A stretch of DNA of 64,000 nucleotides from Sutterella faecalis. GTDB taxonomy: Bacteria; Pseudomonadota; Gammaproteobacteria; Burkholderiales; Burkholderiaceae_F. The position numbers and the translations under genes are program-made. Shown piece by piece: positions 33,567 to 41,718 of this stretch. Location of the stretch: positions 62,001 to 126,000 of the forward strand of contig NZ_CP040882.1 in NCBI RefSeq assembly GCF_006337085.1, written 5' to 3'. The notes under the pieces are model-generated. The model ran no database searches. It had not been told where the DNA came from and was given only the letters and a program-made list of their open reading frames with translations. The stretch's first letter is position 1. Each line of letters opens with the position of its first letter.

Positions 33567-33765
33567 GTCGCTGGCTTCGATTGAGAAGCAGATCAAACTG
33601 ACTCAGCAGCGGTTGCTGAAGGTCAAAACACGTTACGAGAAGCTCGGGGTAAAGCTCATCGAACTCAACAAGGAAAAGACGCTGCGGCAGGCCGAAGTGA
33701 TTGCGGAAGCCATGGCTCGAAGCGGTAAGACCATGGAGGAACTCATGACCTTTTTAAGCCGCTGA
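33547..33765 (+). CDS. Small basic coiled-coil-like protein of the IS1634-like element (72 aa, copy B)
   Basis: Same as in copy A: starts MKMPKRKSLAS, overlaps the transposase stop by 20 bases in another frame, with AGGAG immediately upstream of the ATG. Conservation in both copies and the tight overlap argue for a real product of unknown role. Confidence 0.6.
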   Translation: MKMPKRKSLASIEKQIKLTQQRLLKVKTRYEKLGVKLIELNKEKTLRQAEVIAEAMARSGKTMEELMTFLSR

Positions 33766-34765
33766 CTGACCGTCCGAAGTCGCGAGAGTAATAAACGGCT
33801 GGAAGTTCAGGCATATGCTCCGCTCGGCCTGAAGGCCGTGCTCGCTATTCCACGACCGCTTGACAGGAATAGGCTCAGTGCCTGAAGGCACCAGGCCAGC
33901 AATGCCGCCAGCTGCCGCTATAAGGCGCTCGACTAACTCACTGCCCGCAGCTTCGCTCCTGAGCTCGCGCGTTACCGTACTTGGAGCTTGACAAACGTGG
34001 GTGGTCCAGAGATTCGACATGGGCCTTACAGAAGTCTTCACGGACGATGAAGGAAATCACTACGGGAAAAAAATCGGGGAGCTGCTCTCGAAGTTTGCTG
34101 AGACGCTCAACCGGAAGCTCACGGCAAGGAATCGCCTGCAGTCGCTTGCGCGGAACACGACAAGCAAGCGCAAGCGCCGCAACATCCTGCGCTTCAACCT
34201 GGGGAGCGAACGCTTTGAAGCGCTCAAAGCCCGGATGAAGGCTCAGATCCGATGCTGCATCAACCATGCTCTGAATGAAATATTCAAGAAGGCACCGGCT
34301 GATGCGTACATCGTCGAGGAGCTGAGCGCGAATTTCCTTCAGGATAAAAAATGGTCAAAACGCGTGAAGCGCCTGCTGTCAGGCTGGGTCCGGGGCATCA
34401 TCGGTGAACGTCTGGCCTTCAAGGCGGCAGAGCGTCAGGTGAAGCTTGTGAAGGTAGCGAGTTCCTATTCGAGCTAAACATGCCCGGAATGCCTACTGGC
34501 TCACCGGGAGAACAGAAATGGCGACAAATTCAAGTGCAGGCATTGCGGTGCAGTCTACCAATCAGACCATGCAGCAGCGCTTACCTTGCTTCTCCGAGTG
34601 GGAAGAGGAACCTGGCCCGGCAAGATGACGAAGGAAAAGGCCTGGGAGCTTTCCCGCCGGGAGTATGAGGAGTGCTGCCGCTTAAGAGGCGTGGAGCCGC
34701 TCGAGGATCCTCATAAAGTTCAAAAGAAAGAGAAAAAGACCGGCGCTGCGAAGGGAGGCGCCTGA

Positions 34766-35160
34766 CTCTAAGTTTTTAAGCAGAATCCGAAAACCAAAAT
34801 GAATGAAGAAACAATACTGAAGACCGGGAAACCGCCGGATATGCAGTAAGAAACCGTCAATCCCGGCGGTCATGCGATCCGAAGCAGGCATGAAGAACTG
34901 AGAGTGCGTATGGATTAGAGAGCAGCGCACGTAATGATCGCTTCTTCAGCCAGCCAGGAAGTACGCCGGGAAATACAAGCGCTTTTAGAGCGGCAGCCCG
35001 GGCCATTTCAGACATTGTTCCCCAAGCGGGGCAGAGGAAGAAATTGAGCAGGAGCTGCTGACCGTTACGGCGCTGACAGCCCTGATCCATTCGCTCAGTC
35101 CACGGATCAGAGAGCTGAACAAAGGAACCACCCCGGTAAAATTGGTGGATTCCAGCTAAC
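34766..35160. other. Degenerate region between the TnpB remnant and the AraC remnant
   Basis: About 400 bases with no gene I can support. Open frames exist on both strands, but none shows a recognisable domain or a ribosome binding site. It may be decayed regulator or mobile-element sequence. Confidence 0.4.
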
Positions 35161-35444
35161 GGATGGTCGCTCGAGGGCGTTGTTACCGTGCAGTGCCCGG
35201 GAAAAGTGCCGCAGCAGACAAGAAACTCGCCTTCTCTGTAGAGGCGCGTGATGCCGCCCGCAACGGTGAGCTTTTCTCCTTGCAGAAGGAAACTCGCCAT
35301 CGGCCGCGTGATGTAGGTCCCTTCGGCGTTTGCCGCTTCTCTTCTATAGAACGTGACGCCGGGGACGGCTGACGGTGCGGCAAGCGGTTTGGGGAGGATC
35401 CGAGCAAGCGCATGAGCGGCAGCCCGGAGGTTTTGAGACATCAT
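35161..35444 (-). pseudogene. AraC-type regulator N-terminal fragment
   Basis: The first ~95 residues (TFYRREAANAEGTYITRPMASF, LLQGEKLTVAGGITRLYREGEFLVCC, then TTPSSDHPLAGI) match the N-terminal effector-binding domain of AraC-family regulators. After that the frame runs on to 34857 with unrelated, low-quality sequence, and the C-terminal helix-turn-helix domain is absent. It is divergent from the flavodoxin operon at 35624, the usual place for its regulator, so the operon has probably lost its activator. Confidence 0.6.
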
Positions 35445-35623
35445 GGGTTTGACTGAAAAAGGCTAATTCTTGAGAGAAAAGAGTCATTAATGATAGAAAC
35501 TGCGACACTAATATGCAAAGGAGGTGCCGGAAGCGCGCTGCACTGCGGCCGGAAGAAAACGGTCGAGAAAGAGCGCCGCGCGCGGGTGAACGTGCCTGTA
35601 ACCCTATAAGAGTGAGGCCTTTT

Positions 35624-36226
35624 ATGAATCAGTCGAGTCGCTATTCCCGCCGCAGCGTCCTTTCGCTCGCCGCCGGAGCATTTCTTTCAGCGAGCGGCGC
35701 GCTCCTCCCAAGCGGCGGGAGCTTTGCCGCAGAGGCGCCCCGTGCGGCTCTTGTGTATTTCTCCCGTACGGGCACCACGGCGGGGCTCGCGCGCATGGTT
35801 GCTGAAGCCTCGGGAGCTGAGGTTTTCGAGTTGAAGCTCGTCGATCCTTATTCGGACGACTACAGCGCCATGACGGGGATCGCTAGGAGCGAGCGATCGA
35901 GGAACGCCAGGCGAGAGCTCGCAAAGCCCCTTCCGGATCTCTCAGGCTTTGATCTCATTTTCCTGGGATCCCCCTATTGGTGGGGCGGACTGTCGATCCC
36001 GGTGCGCACCTTCCTGATGGACAACCCGCTCGCAGGGAAGCGCGTCGCGCCCTTCGTCGTGTCGGCGAGTTCTTCGCCCGAAGGTGCCTGGGAAGATCTG
36101 CGCGAATTCTGCCCGCAGGCGAGGATTCTGCCCGGGTTCCATACCGTGCAGTCGGCTGCATCGGGCGCGCGCGGCGACATTACGGCCTGGGTGAAGTCGT
36201 GCCTTGAGGCGCGCCAGGGCCTCTGA
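35624..36226 (+). CDS. Exported flavodoxin
   Basis: 200 residues with a Tat-type signal (SRRSVLSLAAGAFLSASGAL) followed by a flavodoxin fold. The FMN phosphate loop is YFSRTGTTAGLA, the ring-binding loop is GSPYWWGGLSIPVRTFL, and SASSSPEGAWEDL follows. It probably carries electrons outside the cytoplasm, or is folded with FMN and then exported. First gene of an operon with DUF362, FMN reductase and DUF4405 genes. Start ATG 35624 is the one that gives the signal peptide. Confidence 0.85.
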   Translation: MNQSSRYSRRSVLSLAAGAFLSASGALLPSGGSFAAEAPRAALVYFSRTGTTAGLARMVAEASGAEVFELKLVDPYSDDYSAMTGIARSERSRNARRELAKPLPDLSGFDLIFLGSPYWWGGLSIPVRTFLMDNPLAGKRVAPFVVSASSSPEGAWEDLREFCPQARILPGFHTVQSAASGARGDITAWVKSCLEARQGL

Positions 36227-36620
36227 TCCAGGGATGAATTTAGGAAGAAGGAATCATCATGACGCACGAGGGAATATTCAAAGAGGGCTTCTCTATTACC
36301 CGCCGCCGGCTGGGTCAGGCGGGGGCGGCCCTCGGGCTCCTTGCGGCCGCCGGCCGCACGGCTGCGGCAGAGGCAACGCCCGAGGTCTTCTATTCACCTG
36401 AAGTCTCCGCAGAAGCGCTCCTCAGAATCTACGACCGGCTCTCGGGCGGGCTCACGGGGAAAATCGGAATCAAGATTCATGGCGGCGAAGCACGCGTGAA
36501 TCTGCCGCTCTTCAGGGCGCTTCAGGCCCATATTCCGGGAAGCGCCTTCATTGAAACCAACTGGGCGAGCGATTTCGGCGGCGCCAGGCGCTATACCGAA
36601 TCCCACATCGCCGAAATCAA

Positions 36621-38476
36621 ATCTCTGGACCACCCACGTTTGTCAAGCTCCAAGTACGGTAACGCGCGAGCTCAGGAGCGAAGCTGCGGGCAGTGAGTTA
36701 GTCGAGCGCCTTATAGCGGCAGCTGGCGGCATTGCTGGCCTGGTGCCTTCAGGCACTGAGCCTATTCCTGTCAAGCGGTCGTGGAATAGCGAGCACGGCC
36801 TTCAGGCCGAGCGGAGCATATGCCGCGTAAGCCGCTTTACAGGACCTCCGCCGATACAATGTCGCTATGTGCGAATGCGACAAGCGAAGCGCAGCCCGCA
36901 TTCGGACTTAGCGACCCTACATCGGCTAATCCGTGTTATGTCATTTTGGTTGTTGCCGGCAGTATTCCAGTCCCAGTAATCACGCATCAACGAGAGAGGC
37001 CGCTTCCGTTAATCTCTCAGGCCTGTCGGCATGCTTGCATGCCATGGCCAAAATGAACTCATCAGAAGTCTTGTCCTTGCCAATAAAAAGCCACATGCAT
37101 CAAGTGCAATTCGACATGAATAGCTGTCGGACAAGCCTTACAGAAAAGGGTTTCTCATTTCACGCGATTAGTTATGGAATTGCCGATGCCTCATGCTGCA
37201 GCGGCAGCCTCATTGCTGGGTTGAACGGCCATCGCCGCCAGCACCGAGCGGGGGACGCCCGCTCTGTGGATGTCGAACTTTTTGCCGTAGGTGAGCACCG
37301 CCCATGCGATCCGGATGAGTTTCGCCGCCAGCGACACCATGATCTTGCCGTAGGGCTTCCTCACCGCCAGCTGCTTGTCAATCCACTTTGTGAGCTGGCA
37401 GTCGGGCAGCTGCCTCTTGCAGTACTGCATGTAGATGCAGGCCGCACCCTGCATCAGCAGGGATCTCAGCAATTTGTCGCCGCGGCGGCTGATTCGCCCC
37501 TGGCCCTTGCTGCTCAGGTCGGGAGCAGAGCTCTTCTTTTGTCTGGGCTTATTCACATGCCCCGTAATGTAATTTTTCGGCACGCATCCGATGTAGGCAA
37601 CAAGCGAGCGTGACGTTTCAAACCGTTTTACATCGCCGACAACCGTAATGAAGCGGGCGGCGATCTGAGTGCCGACGCCCATGACGCTCTTCAGCAGCCT
37701 GCCGTTGGCATTGGCGCTGACCAGTGCTTCAAGGTCCTTGTCGAGCTGATGAATTTGATCATCGAGCGTCTTCACGCGGTCAAGCATCGTCGTCAGAGCA
37801 GAGACAGCTGCGTCGCCCATCATGTCTGCCTTAGCTTCCACGGCTTCACGCATCTTTTTGAGATTGCGCCTGCCGGCAGGCATGTGGATTCCCCAGGTCT
37901 GGGCAAAGCCCTTGAAGCTGACGAGCGTCTTCGTACGTTGTCCGATCAGCTGCTGACGCACGCCCTGCACCGTCATAATGCGGCATTCTTCGAGAGATTT
38001 CGCGCGAATAGGCCGAAGATCCGGATCGGCCGTCAGCCGGGCAAGCGCGAGCGCATCGTTGATGTCGGTTTTCTGGCCCGACATATGCGTGTCGATCCAC
38101 ATCTTGACGACTTTGCCGTTGATAACGCGCATCTCATGGCCGCGAGCCTCGAGCTCAAGGGCAAGCTGCGAGTAGCCGCAGCACGGTTCAACTGCAAACA
38201 GCGTCGGGGAGAGCTTGTCGGCAAGCTCATAGAGCTCAGCATAAGTCACGCGGTCGATACAAATAATTTCTCCCTCGTTGAGCGTCACCGCTGCCAAGGA
38301 AACGTCGTATTTGGCGAGGTCCAGCCCGATCGCGGAATATTCGATGGAAACATCAAGCGTCGTTTGCGTATGCTTCTTTGTCATGGCATGGCCTCCTGCG
38401 GTATTAGAGGTAGATACACCTATTGTCGCGCCCATTCGCTCGAACGGGTTCGATGCAGTGGGTGGTCCATGTCATT
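36621..38476 (-). mobile_element. IS110-type insertion sequence, copy 3 (inverted)
   Basis: 1,856 bp, opposite to copies 1 and 2. The ends match copy 1, and its removal restores the DUF362 frame. The candidate bridge RNA loop lies at 37070-37135 and the tail module at 36658-36920. Confidence 0.92.
37191..38384 (-). CDS. IS110 family transposase (copy 3)
   Basis: Encodes the same 397 residues as copy 1, from MTKKHTQTTLDV to ...PSNEAAAAA, with the full DEDD set and the IS116/IS110/IS902 domain. Start ATG 38384 has AGGAGG 7 bases upstream. It appears intact. The near-identity with copy 1 suggests recent movement. Confidence 0.94.
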   Translation of the reverse strand: MTKKHTQTTLDVSIEYSAIGLDLAKYDVSLAAVTLNEGEIICIDRVTYAELYELADKLSPTLFAVEPCCGYSQLALELEARGHEMRVINGKVVKMWIDTHMSGQKTDINDALALARLTADPDLRPIRAKSLEECRIMTVQGVRQQLIGQRTKTLVSFKGFAQTWGIHMPAGRRNLKKMREAVEAKADMMGDAAVSALTTMLDRVKTLDDQIHQLDKDLEALVSANANGRLLKSVMGVGTQIAARFITVVGDVKRFETSRSLVAYIGCVPKNYITGHVNKPRQKKSSAPDLSSKGQGRISRRGDKLLRSLLMQGAACIYMQYCKRQLPDCQLTKWIDKQLAVRKPYGKIMVSLAAKLIRIAWAVLTYGKKFDIHRAGVPRSVLAAMAVQPSNEAAAAA

Positions 38477-39098
38477 AACCCAGGGCGTCGACTTTGCGCC
38501 TGTGGACGTCCTCGATCGCGATGACCAATACGAAAAGATTCCCGTGACGGGCGGAAAGGAACTCAAGGAGATTGAGGTCCCGAGCGCGCTCCTTCACGAC
38601 TACGGCGGCACCATCGTGCTCACGAACTTCAAGATCCCAAGCTTTGCGGGCTATACGGGCGCCATTAAGAACATCGGCATCGGACTCGTCTCGCCCGACG
38701 CCAAATCGATTGTGCACGGCCCCGGCTACGAGCGCTCGGAAGGCTTCTACACGCGGCTCGCCGACGCTGCCAAAGGCGTGAAGGATCGGCTCGGCGACCG
38801 CCTGATTTCGATCAGCATCATCACCGGCATGCACGCAGAGCGCATCGGGGGCGCGACGCCACGGTCGGGCGACCTTGGAATCCTGGGTTCGCTCGATCCG
38901 ACGGCAGCAGACCAGGCGGCCTGCGACCTTGTCTGGGGGCTGAAGCCCGAGGAGGCGAGAAAACTCTCGCTTCGCGAAAAGATCGATTCCGGCTACCTCC
39001 AGCTCGAGTGCCTCGAAGGCATCGGTTCCGGAAGCCGCGCCTACCGGCTCATCCGCATCTGATATTTGACATTGAAAATTACCTTCAGGAGACCCCAA

Positions 39099-39752
39099 AT
39101 GTCTGATGTCATTCATTTTTCGCGCAGAGATGCGCTTCGAACCGGAGCGGCCGCCGCCGCGGGTCTTATGGGTGCGGGCTCCCTCCCGGCACTCGCTGCC
39201 CCCGGCGGAAAAAAAGTCACCGTCATCACGGGAAGTCCCCACCGGCGCGGCACGTCCTTTCTTCTGGCTGACGAATTCATTCGCGGCGTGAGAGAGCAGG
39301 GAGCGGAAGTCTTCCGCTTCGACTCCGCCTTCCGGCGCGTCACGGCCTGCAGCGGATGCGATCGGTGCGGCCTCGGCGCCGCGCCCTGCGTCTACCGCGA
39401 CGACATGTTTGAGCTCAACCCGCATCTCCTTGAAAGCGACCTGATCGTCTTCTGCACGCCGCTCTATTACTACGGCTTCTCGGCGCAGCTCAAGCTCGTG
39501 ATCGACCGCTTCTACGCGATCAATACGCAGTTTCATCACGGCCGCCGCGCCGTGCTTCTCGCTACAGCCTGGAATTCGCAGGACTGGACCTTCGAATCGC
39601 TGGTGAGCCACTACAAAACGCTCTGCCGCTACATGGACTGGGAAGACGCCGGAATGGTGCTCGGATACGGCTGCGGCACGCGCTCCTCGATCGAGGCGTC
39701 GGATTATCCGAAGGAAGCTTATGAACTCGGGCAGAAGGTGAGGATCTCATGA
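39099..39752 (+). CDS. Exported NAD(P)H-dependent FMN reductase-like protein
   Basis: 217 residues with a twin-arginine-like signal (FSRRDALRTGAAAAAGLM) and a flavodoxin-like FMN reductase fold (VTVITGSPHRRGTSFLLADEFI, CSGCDRCGLGAAPCVYRDDM, FCTPLYYYGFSAQLKLVIDRFYAI). The CxxC pair resembles iron-sulfur flavoproteins. Start ATG 39099 is preceded by CAGGAGA. It follows DUF362 closely and overlaps the next gene by four bases, so it is part of the redox operon. Confidence 0.85.
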   Translation: MSDVIHFSRRDALRTGAAAAAGLMGAGSLPALAAPGGKKVTVITGSPHRRGTSFLLADEFIRGVREQGAEVFRFDSAFRRVTACSGCDRCGLGAAPCVYRDDMFELNPHLLESDLIVFCTPLYYYGFSAQLKLVIDRFYAINTQFHHGRRAVLLATAWNSQDWTFESLVSHYKTLCRYMDWEDAGMVLGYGCGTRSSIEASDYPKEAYELGQKVRIS

Positions 39753-40483
39753 TGAAGTCATTCCTGCCGGTGGATCCCGGGCGGTTGTGGCTCCTGAGGA
39801 TCCGCTTCGACCGCTTCCTTTTCCTGATGCTCTACCTCATCATGATGGACCGCTACACGCTCAATCCCGTTCACGAGGTTCTGGGCGTTGCCGCCATCCT
39901 GGCGTTTGGTCTCCATACCTGGGTGAACAGGAACTGGTATTCAGGGATTCTCCGGCAGGTGCTCGGGAAATCGAAGGTCAGGAGGAAAAAGCCCGGCATC
40001 GGACGCTGGTGCGTGATCGTCCTCAATTCTCTTCTCACGCTTCTTTTCGCCGCTTCTATCGTGAGCGGCATCATGGCTTCGCAGTCGCTCTTTGCCTGGG
40101 CGACGCCCGACGAGTGGAGGATGGACCTCGACTACCGCACGGCTCATGTCGCGCTCTCCGTCTGGGCGTGGTTCCTCGCCGCCATTCATCTGGGTCTCAA
40201 CTGGGAAGCCCTTTGCCCAGGACTCGCGGGAAAGCGCGGGCTGAAGTTCGCCATGGGCGCGTTAGGGGTCCTCGCCATCCTCCTTTCCTCAGGCGCATTC
40301 ATGAGGCGCGAGGTTGATCTGCTGCTCGAATTCAAGAGCGCTTATATACCCGTAGAACTTGAGGAAATGCCCGGACTGATGCCGTTTGACTGCCTGATTC
40401 TCTTCATCGGCACAGCAGCCTGCGCCGCCTTCCTGAGATTGAGCTTCGGGGTTTTGAGAGAGGCGCCCAAACGCCGGGCGTGA
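39749..40483 (+). CDS. DUF4405 membrane protein
   Basis: 244 residues with about five or six membrane segments (LFLMLYLIMMDRY, VLGVAAILAFGLHTWVNRNWY, VIVLNSLLTLLFAASIVSGIM, TAHVALSVWAWFLAAIHLGLNW, MGALGVLAILLSSGAF, CLILFIGTAACAAFLRL). Conserved His in FGLHTWVNR, RTAHVALS and AIHLGLNW could bind heme, as in cytochrome b-like DUF4405 proteins. It overlaps the FMN reductase gene (ATGATGA). It probably feeds electrons from the quinone pool to the exported flavoproteins of this operon. Confidence 0.8.
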   Translation: MMKSFLPVDPGRLWLLRIRFDRFLFLMLYLIMMDRYTLNPVHEVLGVAAILAFGLHTWVNRNWYSGILRQVLGKSKVRRKKPGIGRWCVIVLNSLLTLLFAASIVSGIMASQSLFAWATPDEWRMDLDYRTAHVALSVWAWFLAAIHLGLNWEALCPGLAGKRGLKFAMGALGVLAILLSSGAFMRREVDLLLEFKSAYIPVELEEMPGLMPFDCLILFIGTAACAAFLRLSFGVLREAPKRRA

Positions 40484-40592
40484 AGGCTGCCGGGCTTCCA
40501 GCCTCGGGTATACAGGATGCGCAGGGACGTTATTTGATACAATTTGCGCCCGCATTTTTTCTCTGAATATCCGGTCACTCGAGGAGTAATTC

Positions 40593-41264
40593 ATGCTCGA
40601 ACAGTTCGGCATTCTGAATCCCTGGATCTATACGCTCGGTGCGCTCATGATTGTGCTCGCACCCGGGCCCAATACGCTTTATGTGCTCAAGACCAGCGTT
40701 CTTGAGGGACGGCGCGCCGCCTCTGCGGCAATTGCCGCCGTCATGATCGGCGATTCGGTTCTGATCTTTCTTGCCTACATCGGCATTGCTGCGGCCATCA
40801 AGGCGCACCCGATGATCTTCACCTGGGTGAAGGTGGCGGGCGGCCTCTATCTTGCCTGGCTCGGCGGCAAGGTGATCTGGAATACCTTCTTCGTGAAGAA
40901 GAAGGGCGAGGGAAAGCCCGCTCAGATTGATGCGGCCGGGAAAGCTTCCCCGCAGAAGGGCGCCGTGATGAAGTCCTTCCGCACGGCGCTTGCGCTCTCC
41001 CTCACGAACCCGAAGGCGATTCTCTTCTATGTCTCCTTCTTCGTTCAGTTCATCGACGAATCCTACGCGCACACCGGAATTTCATATCTGATTCTGGCCC
41101 TCATCCTGCAGGCGATCAGCTTTACGTGGCTTTCGCTTCTGGTGACGGTGGGCGCGGACTGCCTCAAGCTCCTCGCAAGGAACCCCGGCGTCGCGAAGCT
41201 CGGCAATACCGCACTCGGGAGCCTCTTTCTGATGTTTGCCGGAAAACTCATGCTCGATGCCTGA
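40593..41264 (+). CDS. LysE/LeuE family amino acid exporter
   Basis: 223-residue inner-membrane protein with six predicted segments. The N-terminus IYTLGALMIVLAPGPNTLYVLKTSVLEGRRAA has the family signature APGPN; KVAGGLYLAWLGGKVIW and SLTNPKAILFYVSFFVQFID follow. Similar to leucine exporter LeuE, but the substrate cannot be read from sequence. CGAGGAG lies 7 bases before the ATG. A strong terminator follows. Confidence 0.9.
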   Translation: MLEQFGILNPWIYTLGALMIVLAPGPNTLYVLKTSVLEGRRAASAAIAAVMIGDSVLIFLAYIGIAAAIKAHPMIFTWVKVAGGLYLAWLGGKVIWNTFFVKKKGEGKPAQIDAAGKASPQKGAVMKSFRTALALSLTNPKAILFYVSFFVQFIDESYAHTGISYLILALILQAISFTWLSLLVTVGADCLKLLARNPGVAKLGNTALGSLFLMFAGKLMLDA

Positions 41265-41357
41265 TATAGGACAGTAAGAAACCTTCAGCGGGCAGCGCCG
41301 GGTCGTATTGAAAAGCCTTGAGGCGCCCGCACTTTTGCCAGTGATCCCTGCAAATGA

Positions 41358-41396
41358 AGCGCCGCTTCCCGATGAGGAAGACGGCGCTCATTTTTT
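41358..41396 (+). terminator. Terminator after the LysE-type gene
   Basis: AGCGCCGCTTCC pairs with GGAAGACGGCGCT (one bulged base), followed by six T. Confidence 0.85.
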
Positions 41397-41397
41397 G

Positions 41398-41598
41398 CTT
41401 TTGCCTTGAACCATCAATGGAAGGCGGAGCCAGGTGCCGGTCGGCACGATTGCTGCAGGCTGCGGGTTCTAAACCCGGACGGCAGATGCCGGGATCAGGG
41501 AGAGGTACGGATGGAAGACGTGCGGGAACGTATCGTACGGACCTGGATCTAAATCCTTCGTACGGCACGCGGAGGAAGGTTTGCAGGGAATGAAAGCC
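41398..41598. other. Intergenic region with small palindromes
   Basis: 200 bases between two convergent terminators. It holds GTGCCGgtCGGCAC and GGGTTctaAACCC and several copies of GTACGG. No gene or known RNA is recognised. Confidence 0.3.
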
Positions 41599-41637
41599 AA
41601 AAAAGAAGCCGTCAAGCATCTGCTGCTCAACGGCTTC
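41599..41637 (-). terminator. Terminator after the fumarase gene
   Basis: On the minus strand GAAGCCGT pairs with ACGGCTTC, followed by TTTTTT. It lies 80 bases after the fumarase stop. Confidence 0.85.
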
Positions 41638-41718
41638 CTGTTTCCTTCCTCTTCCGAAGGGCGCTTCCTCAGACCCTAAAGTCTTCAGAGACGCGCCCCG
41701 GATGAAGCTGTCAGGCGA

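Larger units (their letters stand above)
31666..33811 (+). mobile_element. IS1634-like insertion sequence, copy B, nested in IS110 copy 2
   Basis: 2,146 bp, as in copy A but inverted relative to it. It is flanked by a CATAT duplication (31661-31665 and 33812-33816). The insertion lies within the structured tail module of the IS110 element, so it came after the IS110 insertion. Confidence 0.95.
30007..34013 (+). mobile_element. IS110-type insertion sequence, copy 2, itself interrupted
   Basis: Same 1,856-bp element as copy 1 after removing the nested IS1634-like element (31666-33811) and its 5-bp duplication. Removing it restores the TnpB-family frame. It differs from copies 1 and 3 at several positions in the transposase (for example HELEARGHEVSV for LELEARGHEMRV) and carries a nonsense change, so it is a decayed copy. 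Confidence 0.9.
29108..34765 (+). pseudogene. tnpB: Large TnpB-family RNA-guided nuclease remnant, interrupted and with an in-frame stop
   Basis: Segments 29108-30006 and 34014-34765 join in frame across IS110 copy 2 (YYSRA-F-DMGLTEVF). Visible parts: a helical region (DVQAKHSGLQARHWKMALQS, LNDVERFYIHMML), a beta-rich domain (VECVYLTSMTKGKRIRVELKG), RuvC-I FDMGLTEVFTDDEG, RuvC-II AYIVEELS, the bridge-like KRLLSGWVRGIIGERLAFKA, zinc ribbon CPECLL...CRHCGA and RuvC-III SDHAAALTLLL. A TAA at 34475-34477 falls between SSYSS and TCPEC, where this family normally has a sense codon. The N-terminus is lost at the ISNCY arm. It differs from the tnpB at 22259 and is the larger family common in clostridia. 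Confidence 0.8.
36259..39062 (+). pseudogene. DUF362 protein with Tat signal, split by IS110 copy 3
   Basis: Joining 36259-36620 and 38477-39062 gives one 315-residue frame (HIAEIK-TQGVDFAPVDV). It has a twin-arginine signal (SITRRRLGQAGAALGLLAAAG) and the DUF362 features IGIKIHGGEARVNLPL, IPSALLHDY-type GGTIVLTNFKIPSFAGYTGAIKNIGIGL and ISIITGMHAERIGGA. DUF362 proteins are often linked to redox or iron-sulfur functions, but here there is no ferredoxin Cys cluster. The IS insertion disrupts it and may reduce expression of the two downstream genes. Confidence 0.88.

Noticed and set aside
37749..39062. 437-residue open frame on the plus strand
   Set aside because: Chimera of antisense IS110 sequence and the second half of the DUF362 gene; only the part after 38477 is real coding sequence.
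41440..41490. tRNA-like stretch with GGGTTctaAACCC
   Set aside because: No cloverleaf: acceptor and D arms are missing and the T-loop consensus does not fit.
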